Positions 34,016 to 44,983 of a DNA stretch of 64,000 bases are shown in pieces (the first letter of the stretch is position 1; each line of letters begins with the position of its first letter). A model generated the notes under the pieces. The model did not search any database. It worked only from the letters and a program-made list of their open reading frames with translations, and was not told the DNA's origin. The translations under genes and the position numbers were made by a program. The stretch comes from Liolophura sinensis (lineage: Eukaryota; Mollusca; Polyplacophora; Chitonida; Chitonidae): contig NC_088302.1 in assembly GCF_032854445.1 (NCBI RefSeq), forward strand, positions 24,627,788 to 24,691,787, read 5' to 3'.

Positions 34016-34387
34016 CTGAGGAATTAGACGCTCAGTGAATCGCCATAATGTACGTCGATTATCAATTATTTCTTTATTTTCAAGGAGTTAAAAAAGCTGT
34101 ACTTCAAAAAGATCAAAGAAGATTTATTATTCATAACTTTTACAAAGCAGTCGTAATTTGCGCCTAGCGTATCTTCCATGAAAACACAAGTTGCAAAGAT
34201 ACGTCACCACGGTAAATATGTTTGACATTACGTTGCAATAACTTGGTAAAATGGGTCCTAACGTCGCAACCAACAAGTGGATCTTTGCAAAAAATAAATA
34301 AATAAATAAAAACATCTACCTTTTTGTGTGATAAAACTGTTTTATTTTCTCCAACTTTTTTATTCGTTTTTTACTGACGTAAAACTA

Positions 34388-34505
34388 TCCTCCCCCGGGC
34401 TCTGCCCGGTTTCCACCCACCATAATGCTGGCCGCCGTCGTATAAGAGAAATATTCTTGAGTACGGCGTAAAACACCAATCAAATAAATAGATAAATAGA
34501 ACTTT
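34388..34505 (+). repeat. SINE family 1, 3' half
   Basis: CCCGGGCTCTGCCCGGTTTC, AATGCTGGCCGCCGTCGTAT and tail CCAATCAAATAAATAGATAA. Well conserved, head absent. Confidence 0.85.
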
Positions 34506-34784
34506 TCTTAGCAGATGAATAAGATCACCGACACTGGCAACACGCGACACACCTGTCCACTCGAAATGATGACATGTATTGTTTTATTCGTGATGCTATC
34601 CGTAAATGTGATCTTGCAAAACTTCCCTGTTGTAACAAAATTAAGCTTTATGTCGTATACAAATATACATTTGTCGCAAACACGTGTGATATGACTAGAG
34701 AAATATCTTCCGTCCGGTAATGCTTGTGGAAAGGTACATTACATTGTGAGACCAACAGGTACGGCCCCGGGGTAACTGTAATAC

Positions 34785-35010
34785 TTTGAACTTAAACCCC
34801 AAATCACGCCTGCCAGTTCTATATTCTCACAGGCTTTTGAAGTCTTGTCGGCTGGAAAAGGTGAGGAGAAATATTAACTCTGTGGTGTTTAAATTCCGCT
34901 ATGCCCGGAAGTGCGAAATTATTTCCAATCCAGGATGTTTAAATAACAGCGTATGTATCAACTTCCGCAGGATCGCGATTAGGACTGGAGAAGTGTGACC
35001 TTGCTCATAA
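34785..35010 (-). pseudogene. Module Q', copy IV (frameshifted)
   Basis: Aligns along its length with 17218-17434, keeping GAAGTTGA-ACATACGC, CTGGATT and CTTCAAAAGCCTGT. A one-base loss before the MLDY position and further indels put stops in every frame. Inactive relative of the copy II exon. Confidence 0.55.
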
Positions 35011-35574
35011 GTAGATTATATTTGGGAAATGGTAACCTCAATCTTACCCACCAACAATTTCGAAGGAAAAATGACTGATATACTCAACAGCCCATAATAG
35101 TGAAGAGTTCCATACTCATCGGACTGGTATGAATGGTATTCATACCCAGGAATGTGGAAAAAATCTTTAACAATCCATAACAGTAAAAGTTTTAACTACT
35201 GAAAAGAGATTTATAAATGATGCTTACAAATGCACTAGGTATTAGGAAGAAAATTTACTGATATCGCCAATAGCGCATAACAGTAGATGTCTTACAGACC
35301 CGGAGCAATTATATGGAAGCTATCAGACCACAGGTATATGAAAGCATAATTATTGACACTGTTCTTTTGAGACATAGATACTCGGTATGGATAATGTTAG
35401 CCTCATTCATGTGCATTAAAAGCTAGCAATGCAAACCGAATTAACCGTGACAGAACGTGTAATATAACGTTAATGTCACTCTTAAATTAGTGAAACTATC
35501 CAGTTATCCACATTACAAATATTTTACCTAACAATAATGGTAAGGACTCGTGCGGCGTTATGGTTATGGTGAGT

Positions 35575-35677
35575 TTACTCAAGGCTCCCCATTAGGTCAA
35601 CTGCGGTCTTCCCGTAGGTACACAAATCCGCGGAGTGATTGAACACATTGAGGTAGCACTCTTTGCCATGGTCTGTC
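35575..35677 (-). CDS. Module A, copy IV: small Cys-containing exon
   Basis: Minus strand, 103 bases, 1 base plus 34 codons ending TAA, exactly the length of copy II. The frame reads TDHGKECYLNVFNHSADLC, then YGKTAVDLMGSLE. Relative to copy II the two cysteines, HSADLC, KTAV and LM are kept, while most differences fall at first or second codon positions. Boundary AG sits in GACTGAG with no pyrimidine tract, so the start is provisional. Could be the C-terminal exon of a small secreted protein. Confidence 0.45.
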
Positions 35678-35924
35678 CTCAGTCATTGTCTCGTGTCCTC
35701 ACAGTTCTCAGTAAAAGCTGGCTATAACAAAAAATCCGCGGGAGTAAATGTTTGTGGGGTATGCCGCACCAGCTTTACAAACACCATTTAACCTTCATCT
35801 GAGATTCTACACGATGTACTATGTTGTTGTTTTTTTCGTATATGTTGTCATGAGCTGTGTAGGATAAAGGGCAAGTCACCCTGAAAGCCAATAGAAGACC
35901 TTTGGTTACCGCCCTTCGATACTG

Positions 35925-36010
35925 CGAGGTAGCGAGGCAGCGAGGTAACAAATTAGTGAGGAGCGAATCAGCGAAGTGAAGTAACGAGGCACATGTAGCA
36001 AAGCGAAGTT
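35925..36010 (+). repeat. Short GCGAGG-rich degenerate tandem repeat
   Basis: AGCGAGG-type words recur about every 8-16 bases (GAGGTAGCGAGGCAGCGAGG and onward). Confidence 0.7.
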
Positions 36011-36700
36011 AGGCCCAAAGAGATGAGTCATCATCATCACCTTACAGGGCAAGTCAGCCAGGCAGCAATGTAGCGAAAGCATTCAAAGGTCCTCTATAGT
36101 CGTCGATAGGTCACTGTGGAAACCTTCAAAATCTAGTTTACAATACAAACAGAGCACAGTGTGTCCCGCACATTGCACATACAGAGAGCTGCATGCATAA
36201 AACCTCTCTGAAATGATTCCCAAAGTTGTTGGGTGGAAGGTGCGCTGAGCAAACCGAAGTTGCTATACATGTACTAACATTGCGAAGAGTGGCAAAAAAG
36301 TTTCATTGAAGTCTACATGTGTATACACTGTACTTCTGTTGGAGTGAATACCAGAGTTGCTAAAGGAATGCTGCAAGTAGGTCGATGTAGTTATATACAA
36401 CTGAAGTCAACAATTGTTTCGTGAAAGCGGTAAAGTGTAAAAAGCTGGTCTGAGACTGAAAGGGAAAGGAAGACAAGGGAAGGAAAATAGTCGATGCAAA
36501 GAGGACTGTGATTGTCGTTTACCTTGGAGAGTGGTATCAGCTTACAAAAACTCTATCAGTTGTTTAATGTTGTCTTAATACACGAATAATGTGCGGTTTG
36601 GGCAATCCATCGCATCAGTATTCATCAGAAAAGATACGTTTCTTTTTAAGAATCCCTTTGTTGTCCAAACATGACTCACAGATTACAAGTTATTGGCCAG
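36011..36700. other. Spacer between modules A and B, copy IV
   Basis: Nothing recognised. Only the right edge is shared with copies I and II. Confidence 0.4.
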
Positions 36701-37040
36701 CCGCTCATGACACATCCATTTCAAAATCGTTTAGCAAGACTTATTCTGAGCTTGAGACAACATTAGACCCTCTGCACAGTACAATGGAGCACAATTCTTG
36801 TTTGAAATCCGATGCACGTCTTATTGATACAGTTCCTTTCGAGGATTCTTTTTGGTGTATATTGTGATTAGCTGACGTGAATCAATCGCGAAGATGAGTT
36901 GAAACGACAGCAAAAGTTTCTTAAGACACACAGGTACTTATTATGATGGGGACGTATTTGTTCAGAAAGGCTTTGTCTTTAACTATAAGATTTCTTTTTC
37001 AAAAGGCTTAACACGAGTGTCCATAATTCTGGGGATGTTT
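36700..37040. repeat. Block B, copy IV
   Basis: Matches 8390-8640 and 18620-18840 (ATTGTGATTAGCTGACGTGA and an AAAGTTTCTTAAGACACACA word). A 92-codon plus frame (36589-36867) overlaps it but is not open in the other copies. Confidence 0.6.
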
Positions 37041-37325
37041 TCTATAAGATTACAGCACTTGACCACCTAACGTTCAACACTGTATTGAAAACGAGGTTTC
37101 CTTTGACAAGATAAATCTGGAAGTAAATCATGATTATGGATGGTTTTCGGTACAGGCAATATCTCACTCATGCTTAATAGATAACAATATGTTATAGACA
37201 ACAGATTGGACTACACTACGGATCTAAGCATATGCGTTTGTATACCACTCGTAGACAATGAAGGGGCGATGCAAGTCAATGACGACAACACCCATATCCA
37301 ATAAAAAAAAAATAACAGCAACTCA

Positions 37326-37803
37326 TTAAAGGCTAAGAAAACATTAAAATGAAGTATTCATCAGATAAAAGACCATTAAGCACTGTCCAGGATAATAGTT
37401 TGATTTCTTTTTTTATAGAATTTTTCTAGCTGACTAAAATGCATTTAAAACATAGGATTCTATGGTGGTCCGTTGAACCAAGAGGATATCAGTGATGTCA
37501 CAACCATATTATTCGCTTGAAATGGTTTGTTTCAAGGTTCCTTTGTTAAATGCATTTTTAGCTCTAAATGAAGATATATTTTGAATGATGAAATAGCAAT
37601 CTATGTGTGTCTAGTGGCAAAAAGCTGAAGTGACATAACTGGTCGCAACGTGCACAGAAAAGCCCACAGTAGAATCCAAAGGTTTAAATGCATTTCACAG
37701 GGTCGAAAAGTAGACTAAAAATAAATACAACTATTTTCCCTGACAATATTTAATGATCTTTCATCTGATATGTACTACATGCTTGTGTGTTCTTCGCCAT
37801 TAA
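37326..37803. mobile_element. Palindromic MITE family 2, first copy (~480 bp)
   Basis: Ends read TTAAAGGCTAAGAAAACATT at the left and, reversed, TTAATGGCGAAGAACACACA at the right. Both arms continue with an ATCAGAT-AAAGA word and ATTAA. The interior has a further hairpin around AAAATGCATTTAA (37438 and 37548). The outer 60 bases also resemble the ends of the element at 45685-46269. No coding capacity. Confidence 0.65.
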
Positions 37804-38010
37804 GGAATGTGTACAAAAAATGATACAGATGTATAAATCGTAAAACATCTGGTAAGATACGAGAGGGGCAGTCATCAGCTTCCAGAGATACACAGATGAC
37901 AGTCCTTGTTCTGAACAGGACAGCCAATTACAGATTTGAATTCGTGCATTGCACATACAGGCAAATAGAACGTCACACTGAATAAATGGTCTCTGAATTG
38001 AATTTGTCAA

Positions 38011-38115
38011 ATTCATGTTAGACATCTTTTTAATTCCAATCAGTCTTGATTCCTCCACCACTGCTGCGGGCTTCATCAAGGCCGGAAGGCTAAGTATAGC
38101 CGAGGACCTCCTCTG
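38011..38115 (+). pseudogene. Signal-exon-like segment, paralogue of 44984-45106
   Basis: Base-level alignment with 44984-45106 through CCAATCAGTC, then ATCAAGG and CTAA-TATAG words. The open plus frame MLDIFLIPISLDSSTTAAGF does not preserve the hydrophobic leader of the 45 kb copy, and the aligned ATG is lost. Likely decayed. Confidence 0.45.
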
Positions 38116-38159
38116 CAGTCAAATACTGTTCTTATTTTGTATAAGAACACATATAGCCA

Positions 38160-38330
38160 ATATGTTTTACGCCACGCTGAAGAATACATCAATTACGACG
38201 GCGGCCAGCATTGTGGTGAGAGGAAACCGAACAGGCCCCGGAAGAAGCCCACAACAATCCGTAGGTTGCCATAGCAGACCTTCCCACCTACGACTAGAGA
38301 AAACCTCAACATGAGCTGGACATGAGGCTA
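38160..38330 (-). repeat. SINE family 1, internal piece
   Basis: Reverse-oriented: TGTTTTACGCCACGCTGAAG, ACGACGGCGGCCAGCATTGT, then CCACAACAATCCGTAGGTTG and CATGAGCTGGAC. Diverged. Confidence 0.75.
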
Positions 38331-38339
38331 AGTACTAGG

Positions 38340-39060
38340 GCACAGGGGCTCCTACCCTCATTGAAGATCATTTGTCGACCACCAGTATGGCGTCCTAATC
38401 TCTGCGTGATATATTTTTCAGTATGTTGAAAAAGGTCAATGGTTTATCCCGGTATCTCCGGTTTTACTTTCCAATAAAATGGCGTCAGACAACAATCCAA
38501 TAAGTCACAAAAAATAAATCTCTTAGACAGTATAGGCTTACATATACAGCTATTCGGTATGGCATTAAACTCCAACATGCTAAATACATATATACATACC
38601 TGGTTTCAGCATGACCAGAATACCGCGTATATAACCGTTTAGTTGGTGTAAGCTCAGGTTTGGCTACCGCGCATGTTTGCAGCTAGAATCGCCGGTGTAT
38701 GAGGTATATGGATTTCCTGTCGCTTACAACGTTTTACCCGCGTGTGACAAACTCAAGACGCCCAGCAGATGAAGGCGAATTTTTCGTGGAAGCCGAATTA
38801 CTTCATAATGGAATTCTGGCGTTTTCTAGCCTTGAGAGCGAGGTTATGGCGACCGTATTGTAAGGAGGTCATAAGGAATCTCAGCACTCTCTGACTTCCT
38901 GTCCCAGCAGCAGTTTCAACTTGGCAAGAGAGGGGCGTCATGATGGCAGTTTTCAGTATGGCTTTTCAGTGAGACAGCAGTAGATGCACTAATGAGACCG
39001 GGCTGGCCTAATTAATTCTGAAAGCGACTTTAAGCAATACAAAAGTTAAATATATATCCA
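38340..39060. repeat. Block shared with 45.4-45.7 kb
   Basis: Bases 38900-39020 match 45560-45680 (CTTTTCAGTGAGACAGCAG versus GTTTCACTGAGGCAGAA, then GGCTGGCCT). With the signal-like exon it forms a ~1 kb plus-strand duplication. No gene assembled. Confidence 0.45.
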
Positions 39061-39514
39061 TTAAGAGAGTACACTTCAAAAGTTTATTTAAAATATCACG
39101 ATTTCTCAGTATCTAATATCTTCATCACATTCTGCCTGCCTGATTAGCTAAAACGCATTTTTTAAAATAACCAGATGTTAACAGTGTGGTATCCTTCAAA
39201 GTGACCATATATGTGTTACGCACCTGAAAGAGGCCAGCTTACTTACGAATGTCCAAAAATGAGACAACACCAGCGCCTCGAAAATCTTGATTCAAAAGGA
39301 TAACCTAGTTGGACGATGTCTGTGTATCGTAGTTTCTAAGATGCTTACAAGGAAATTTCCACGGAAATAAATAAATCTTCACTTGCACAACAAATGCATT
39401 AGAGCTAAATTAGATGATTTCTTTGGTACCTGAAGAAGAGTTGGGGTTTATACCTCGGCTAGGCCTACCCGGGATTCCTTCACCCATAAACCTGGTCGCG
39501 AAGGGGAACATAAT

Positions 39515-39568
39515 TTTAAAAAGTCTTGAATACGGCGCTTAACACCAATCAAATAAATAAATGAAATG
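39515..39568 (+). repeat. SINE family 1 tail only
   Basis: TCTTGAATACGGCGCTTAAC, then ACCAATCAAATAAATAAATG. Confidence 0.7.
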
Positions 39569-39984
39569 AATTTTACCCATACCCGTTGTGTACCTCTGCA
39601 GAACGTTACCCAGCAAGACACGCTCAATTACGCCTTCAGAGAACCGCTGGTTGGAGGACGACTAAAAGACAAAAAATAGGCGGTAAAAACTCCCGGAATC
39701 GATTAGTCTGTTGTTTTGATCGTGGTGTATAACATGGTGAATGCAATTTTTTCCCTAACCAAAAGCTTTGTATTAAATGAAGCCGCCTTCTAAAGACACA
39801 AGATTCAATGTAATCGGTGAAAAGTAAAAAGAAAGAATTCCAATATTCTACAAACATGATATAGTTTTTATTCATACGATGAAACTATAACGTGTTAGTG
39901 GCGCTGTTTGAAAAAACACATAGTATATATATAAAGGTGGTTAGCAAGTATATAGAAGGTAGTAATTAGTAGTGGCGACGTCCC

Positions 39985-40105
39985 TCACAGAATAGTGGCA
40001 CGTTCCTTGGGAGCGATATAACCTCACAGAATAGTGGTACATTCTTTGGGAGTGGTATAACCTCACAGAATAGTGGTATGTTCCTTGGGAGCGGTATAAC
40101 CTCAC
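39985..40105 (+). repeat. 39 bp tandem repeat, 3 copies
   Basis: Unit close to CACAGAATAGTGGTACATTC, then TTTGGGAGTGGTATAACCT. Confidence 0.85.
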
Positions 40106-40193
40106 AGTGAACAAGCTTTTATGCATACAGAGCAAGATTCCTTCTGGCATCCTTGACAAAGTGAATATCCGTAATCCAGACATGGTGAATCCC

Positions 40194-40237
40194 CCCATAC
40201 TGGTCGATACTGCACCATATTGGTCGATACTGCAACA
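40194..40237 (+). repeat. 20 bp tandem duplication
   Basis: CCATACTGGTCGATACTGCA followed directly by CCATATTGGTCGATACTGCA. Confidence 0.9.
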
Positions 40238-41529
40238 AAACGTGTCCTAAATAGGGTGTACATTTGTGTTTTGAATTTGTGTCAGTAGGATCGACTGTAT
40301 ATAATACATAACTGAACACTGACGAATCGCTAAGCCTTGTATGTACTAGTTTACGGTGAATGTGGCTTTTGTTTTTGTATAATTATGGGGAGTGCAGGGT
40401 GAGTTTTGATCGCCTTTTGTGTGCAGTGGTATCAACAGGAATATTGTCATGTACATAAATCTGTCAATAGTAAAAAAAACAATGGTTTTGGGGTAAATCG
40501 TGCAATAATGAAAAGGTGAGATACGCAAATCTTGATCTTATGATTAGCATTACTACATTTATAATATAAGAAAAAAAATACTGGTTTTATTTCATATTTA
40601 TTATCTTCATTAGTGGATTTCGACCAGTGGAACTAATTATAATGGAGATCTAATCATCAGTCTCCATTACGTTCAACAGCAGTTCAGCTATAGTAGGGCG
40701 GCATGGGTAGAAAGTATGGATTTCAGATTTGAGTGTTGTACAAACGTGATTAGCTTTCACTTCTTTAAAATAGTTAAAGCGTGTTCATGGCTCAAAACTG
40801 AACACATGAGGTTTAAAAATTGAGGTCTAATTGGATTTTCAATTCGTGTGCAATTGATTCTGAGATATTGCAAAGCTGTCAAAAGAATTTAGGAAGTATT
40901 CAAGTTTGGTTTTGCTGAAAATTGCATTCTTAGCGAACGACATGTTACATCCGGTGAACATAATAGTATTGGGGCAATTCATTCGGTCGTAAAGGTGCTA
41001 ATGATATCCCTGTCTTTTTAAAAAGAACAAAATAATTTCTTATACACTAAATTGCATTAGTTTATTCATGTTTGAAGTCGTACTCAAGAGCAGTTGACGT
41101 TTGTCACTGCTGTTATACGTTCAGACTGAGGCCTGCGGCCATGGAGAACCACTCCATCTCTCTAGGTATTTCACAAAGCTCGCGATATCATCGGTCAATG
41201 GCTAGACTTTTTCAGAGTGTATGCTGAAAACACTGTTCAAATAGACTTATTTCACTAGAATTGCCACATTTCCGGACTCACAATTACTGAGTAAATATGT
41301 CAATATGACGTATCGCTGTTCTGTGGATTGGGATGATAATGGTTTCCGGCATGTGCTTTTTAGTGTTCAAGTTATGTTATCTAACTTAGTTGTATAGCTT
41401 TTTGTGATTTTTACAGTAAACCATCATGTGCAATGTCAACCATCCTTGACATTAGAAATATTTATGTTATATTTTTAGGGGTATAAGACGACACTGAATG
41501 CGTAAACAGTACAAGGTGCAATGATTCCA

Positions 41530-42926
41530 TATAAACTACTGGGCAAAAGAAACGTATAACTTTTAAATGCAGTTTTTTCTATGGAAAAATAAGTTGAATA
41601 AGTTTGAACGTTGTGCGAATACGTTTGCACATAAGCACCTTGTGTACACGTCAGTTTTTAACGAGATTCATTGAAATTGGTGTAAGACATCATGAAAAAT
41701 CGGAAAAACAGAGTTTCGGGCCCTGTTGAAAATTCTCGATAATGACCGCCGTATAAATACCGATGTAGCACATGGTAAGGGTGCAATACCATAAAAAAAA
41801 CATCTAAGAGATGCCGAGACTCACACAAGCAGAACGTGATAGAGCCACTGGTATGGCCGACATGGGGGCCAGCCAACACCACATTGCAAGAACATTCAAT
41901 TGCAGTCAAGCCACCATCAACAGACTGTTGGGTCATTACCGCCTAACAGGCAGGACACAAGATCGTCCAAGATCGGGCAGGCCAAGTGTTACAACGCCTG
42001 GCAAAGACCGGTACATCCGTACAATCCACCTGCGTAACCGGTTTGTGACGGCGACGTCAACGGCGGAAACGGCACTGGGACACCCCATCAGCAGACGCAC
42101 AGTCTTACGACGACTCCGCATGGGTGGTATCAGATCCTATCGCCCCTTCCGTGAAATGGCATTGACTCCTCTACACCGTCAAAACAGGCTGCGTTGGGCA
42201 AGAGTTGTACGTCGATGGCAGCGACGAGACTGGGAAAGTGTGCTGTTCACTGATGAAAGCCGATATAACCTCTTCAGAAATGATGGTCGAATTCGTGTGT
42301 ATCGACGCAGGGGAGAGCGATTGGTACAAAACTGCATTCAGAATGTCCACCCTTTTGGTGCTGGTGGGGTACTTGTATGGGGCGGAATTTGTGGACAGGT
42401 GAGAACGAGATTGGTCATCATCCAAGGAAATCAGACTGGCCAAAGATACCGAGATGAAATATTGGAACCTGTTGTGGTGCCATTCGTGCATCAACAGCAA
42501 AGGGGTACCTTTTGCAGCAGGACAATGCAGCTCGAACAGCCTTTATTTGAGGAGTGGGACAGAATTCCTGATGACGTCATCCGGCGGCTGACGACTTCCA
42601 TGAGGAGACGTATTTTGGCTTTAATTGATGCAATGGGTGCTCACACACGCTACTAACGATCTGTCTTATGACATGATAGGACATTAGGTACACCTTTTTA
42701 AGGGAGTCCCTTTACTTGCATTTGTGTAATTTTTCAGATTTACCCCATGCCTTCTTTACTCGGCCTGACAGCAAGTGTAATATCCATATGGCTTTGAATT
42801 TTTGAACAGAACTTGGAAAATGGTTTATTGCAATATACTGCTTATCATGTTGATACTGTCCATCTTTCTTTCTCTTTCTTGTGGTGCTGAACAAGGTTAT
42901 AAGTTTCTTTTGCCTGGTAGTTTATA
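41530..42926 (+). mobile_element. Tc1/mariner-type DNA transposon, internally deleted
   Basis: Terminal inverted repeats: left TAAACTACTGGGCAAAAGAA from 41532, right the reverse of TAAACTACCAGGCAAAAGAA ending 42924. They match at about 28 of 32 bases and are flanked by TA dinucleotides at 41530-41531 and 42925-42926, as expected for TA target duplication. The element is about 1.39 kb with one transposase frame in the same orientation. It lies just beyond block C of the last array copy. Confidence 0.9.
41811..42656 (+). pseudogene. Tc1-like transposase, defective
   Basis: 281-codon frame starting MPRLTQAERDRATGMADMGA. The N-terminal third has the paired helix-turn-helix DNA-binding domain (SQHHIARTFNCSQATINRLL), a GRP hinge (RPRSGRPSVTT) and a second helix-turn-helix (ISRRTVLRRLR). 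The catalytic domain begins with the first aspartate in VLFTDESRYNLF, followed by WGGICG. After a QQQRGT word the frame slips by one base: the conserved QQDNA motif with the second catalytic Asp is readable only in another frame. The DLSPIEH region with the third acidic residue is missing; the sequence jumps to EEWDRIPDDVIRRL and the family's usual end (HTRY). It therefore cannot encode active transposase. Family length is about 340 residues. Confidence 0.9.
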
Positions 42927-42929
42927 ATG

Positions 42930-44340
42930 AAAGGCTAGGTTAATGTGCTGAAATTCTTACGCAATACTTAGGCCACTAAAGAAAAAGAAAGGAAACTTCA
43001 GAAAAAGATATGTTGAAAGGTCCTCTTAATTCGGCTGTGTGTTAATGACTTCCTCTGTTTTAGCCGGCTTCTTGCTATATATGAACGCTCTGAGTAAATG
43101 GTTCCACTCAGAGTTAGCAATACGGATTAGTTTGCTGAATGGTAAGGTGAGACGATGACTTGGTAATGATACGCCTAGATTCTAAAGGCTAATACAATCC
43201 ACTGTTACCCATTGCAGTTACTTTTGCTTTATACAAGGTAGGACAGAAGTATAAAGTATAATAGGTCATGAAGCTGGTGGTCGTCCTCGACAAAACGGAT
43301 AGCTGAAACCCAGACAAGGCGGACTGTCTTATAGTAGTCAGTATTACACGAAGTTAAGAAATGTGTTATGTGGCGTCAAGCAACCTCAGTCTATACATGC
43401 ATTTCAAGGAAGCCTCTGCACAGTCACTTTTTGTCAGTTCAAATTTAAAAACATTCAAATAAAACCATTGTCTTATTACTAAACTAGGAGTATTTTGAAA
43501 AAGTTTAGCGCTTTATTTTATTCCGCATGCATGACGTATAAGTGTCGATATGTAAATCCAACGGAGACTTGATTAGTAACAACATTTTAAACGCGGGTAT
43601 GTTATCAAGTTTGATTTTCATCTAAGATGTATTTCATTGACTATATTTCTCCAGAATTGTAGAAAACTGCTGAAGGATTCATTTTGCAACTTGACCAGTC
43701 TATTTTTAATGTGTTACATGTGTGCGTTTATTATTCGCTTTATCAGCATTATCGGTTTGTTGGAATTTATTGTATTCGTGCAATATCCACATATATGATT
43801 ATAAATGGTTATATCAGTATTATAAGGGAAAAGGGTTGATAGATGATTCATAAAATGTGCAAGAGAATATACAAAGACTGCTTGCAGGCTGAGCATTACC
43901 TATAAGATGAGACATACAGACAAATACTAACTGCCGTAATTTCTAATATATTTTTTATTGTTAGATAATGATTTGAGAGTTGGATCAGGTGCCATCTAAT
44001 TTCAAAGCAGTTAAGGCAATCACCGTATGTATGCATATATGCGTCTGCTTACCCAAATTCACCCATATGACGGTATGCAAATATAACTAACGTTGATGTT
44101 TAGAAATAAATTTTCACTCATAACATAGGTTATCAAGCATGGACAAAAGGTCATTAAGCGAAACGAATAGTGCCTTTCACAGAATGGGCATACATAAAAA
44201 AAAAATCAGTCATCATGTGTCAATGGTGCAGATTAGCAAGCCATGCCATCCCCACAACACTGTGGCTCCCTCATTTATTCCATCGTTGTACTGGTTCGCT
44301 TTATCACATAACCAAGACGAAATTCATGTAAACAGTCAGA
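42930..44340. other. Non-coding spacer
   Basis: AT-rich, no repeat or module match seen. Short frames at 43714-43896 and 44139-44357 are unsupported. Confidence 0.45.
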
Positions 44341-44349
44341 TCTACTATA

Positions 44350-44830
44350 CGTCTTGATGTCCGAGTTTATAATTCCACTATCAAAACCGCCTTTCTTATG
44401 ACTCTTTCCTGTCCATATGCAGGTCTTTCCGTAAGAACAATTCTGAGTCTGTGTGTCTGCGATTTTCATTATGATGCATCTGAAGTAGAATTCCATGAGT
44501 AGAGGCGGCTGTTAGAGCCAGCTATACAAGGCTGAAGCTCCTGTGGTAGGAGATTGGGCATTAGATACAGGTACACAAATAAGGTATGTCACAGTAAGTC
44601 TAATTAATAAGAGAATTGGGGATTGATTACGAACACGCGCCTCCCCTTACAAAGAGATCTCCGTGCAGTCATATGCAAAGTCGAAATGAAATGAAGGAGC
44701 AAAATGCGCAGAAGACAAGTACGTGAAGGGGATCCCCTCAGAAATGACATCGCTCTATGTAAAAAGTAAAGCATTATTGTTTGGTATTTTACAGGAAGTT
44801 AAAGGCTGTTCACTTCAGAAATCTGTTCAA
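44350..44830 (+). pseudogene. Exon-like segment, paralogue of 2.22-2.72 kb
   Basis: The plus frame reads TIRLDVRVYNSTIKTAFL, then after a strong acceptor (CTTTCCTGTCCATATGCAG) LSVRTILSLCVCDFHYDASE and EVEFHE-stop. A further AG-bounded piece reads PVVGDWALDTGTQIR and ends AATAAG/GTATGT, a good donor. A third piece follows another acceptor (TTTGGTATTTTACAG). The paralogue on the opposite strand at 2.2-2.7 kb preserves these words with many base changes. The pieces do not yet connect into one frame, so gene or pseudogene is undecided. Family unknown. Confidence 0.5.
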
Positions 44831-44983
44831 ATGCACCAACTAAGTTTCTTAGACAGACAAGTGCTAACTAAGTGCTTAGTCAGTTTCGTTTCTTTAATAT
44901 ATTTCGTTATTGCTCTTGATAAATATTATTTATAGGTCGTTTAATTCTAGTATTGCAAAGAGTGCAGTAAAAGGTCGTATTAA

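Larger units (their letters stand above)
39655..41000. repeat. Block C, copy IV, split by minisatellites
   Basis: 39655-39870 matches 9750-9900 and 19570-19720. 40735-41000 matches 9955-10240 and 19770-20060. Between them lie two tandem repeats and unrelated DNA. Small minus frames at 39941-40198 derive from the repeats. Confidence 0.6.

Noticed and set aside
41658-42500. Minus- and alternate-frame open frames over the transposon
   Set aside because: Antisense or shifted shadows of the Tc1 transposase.
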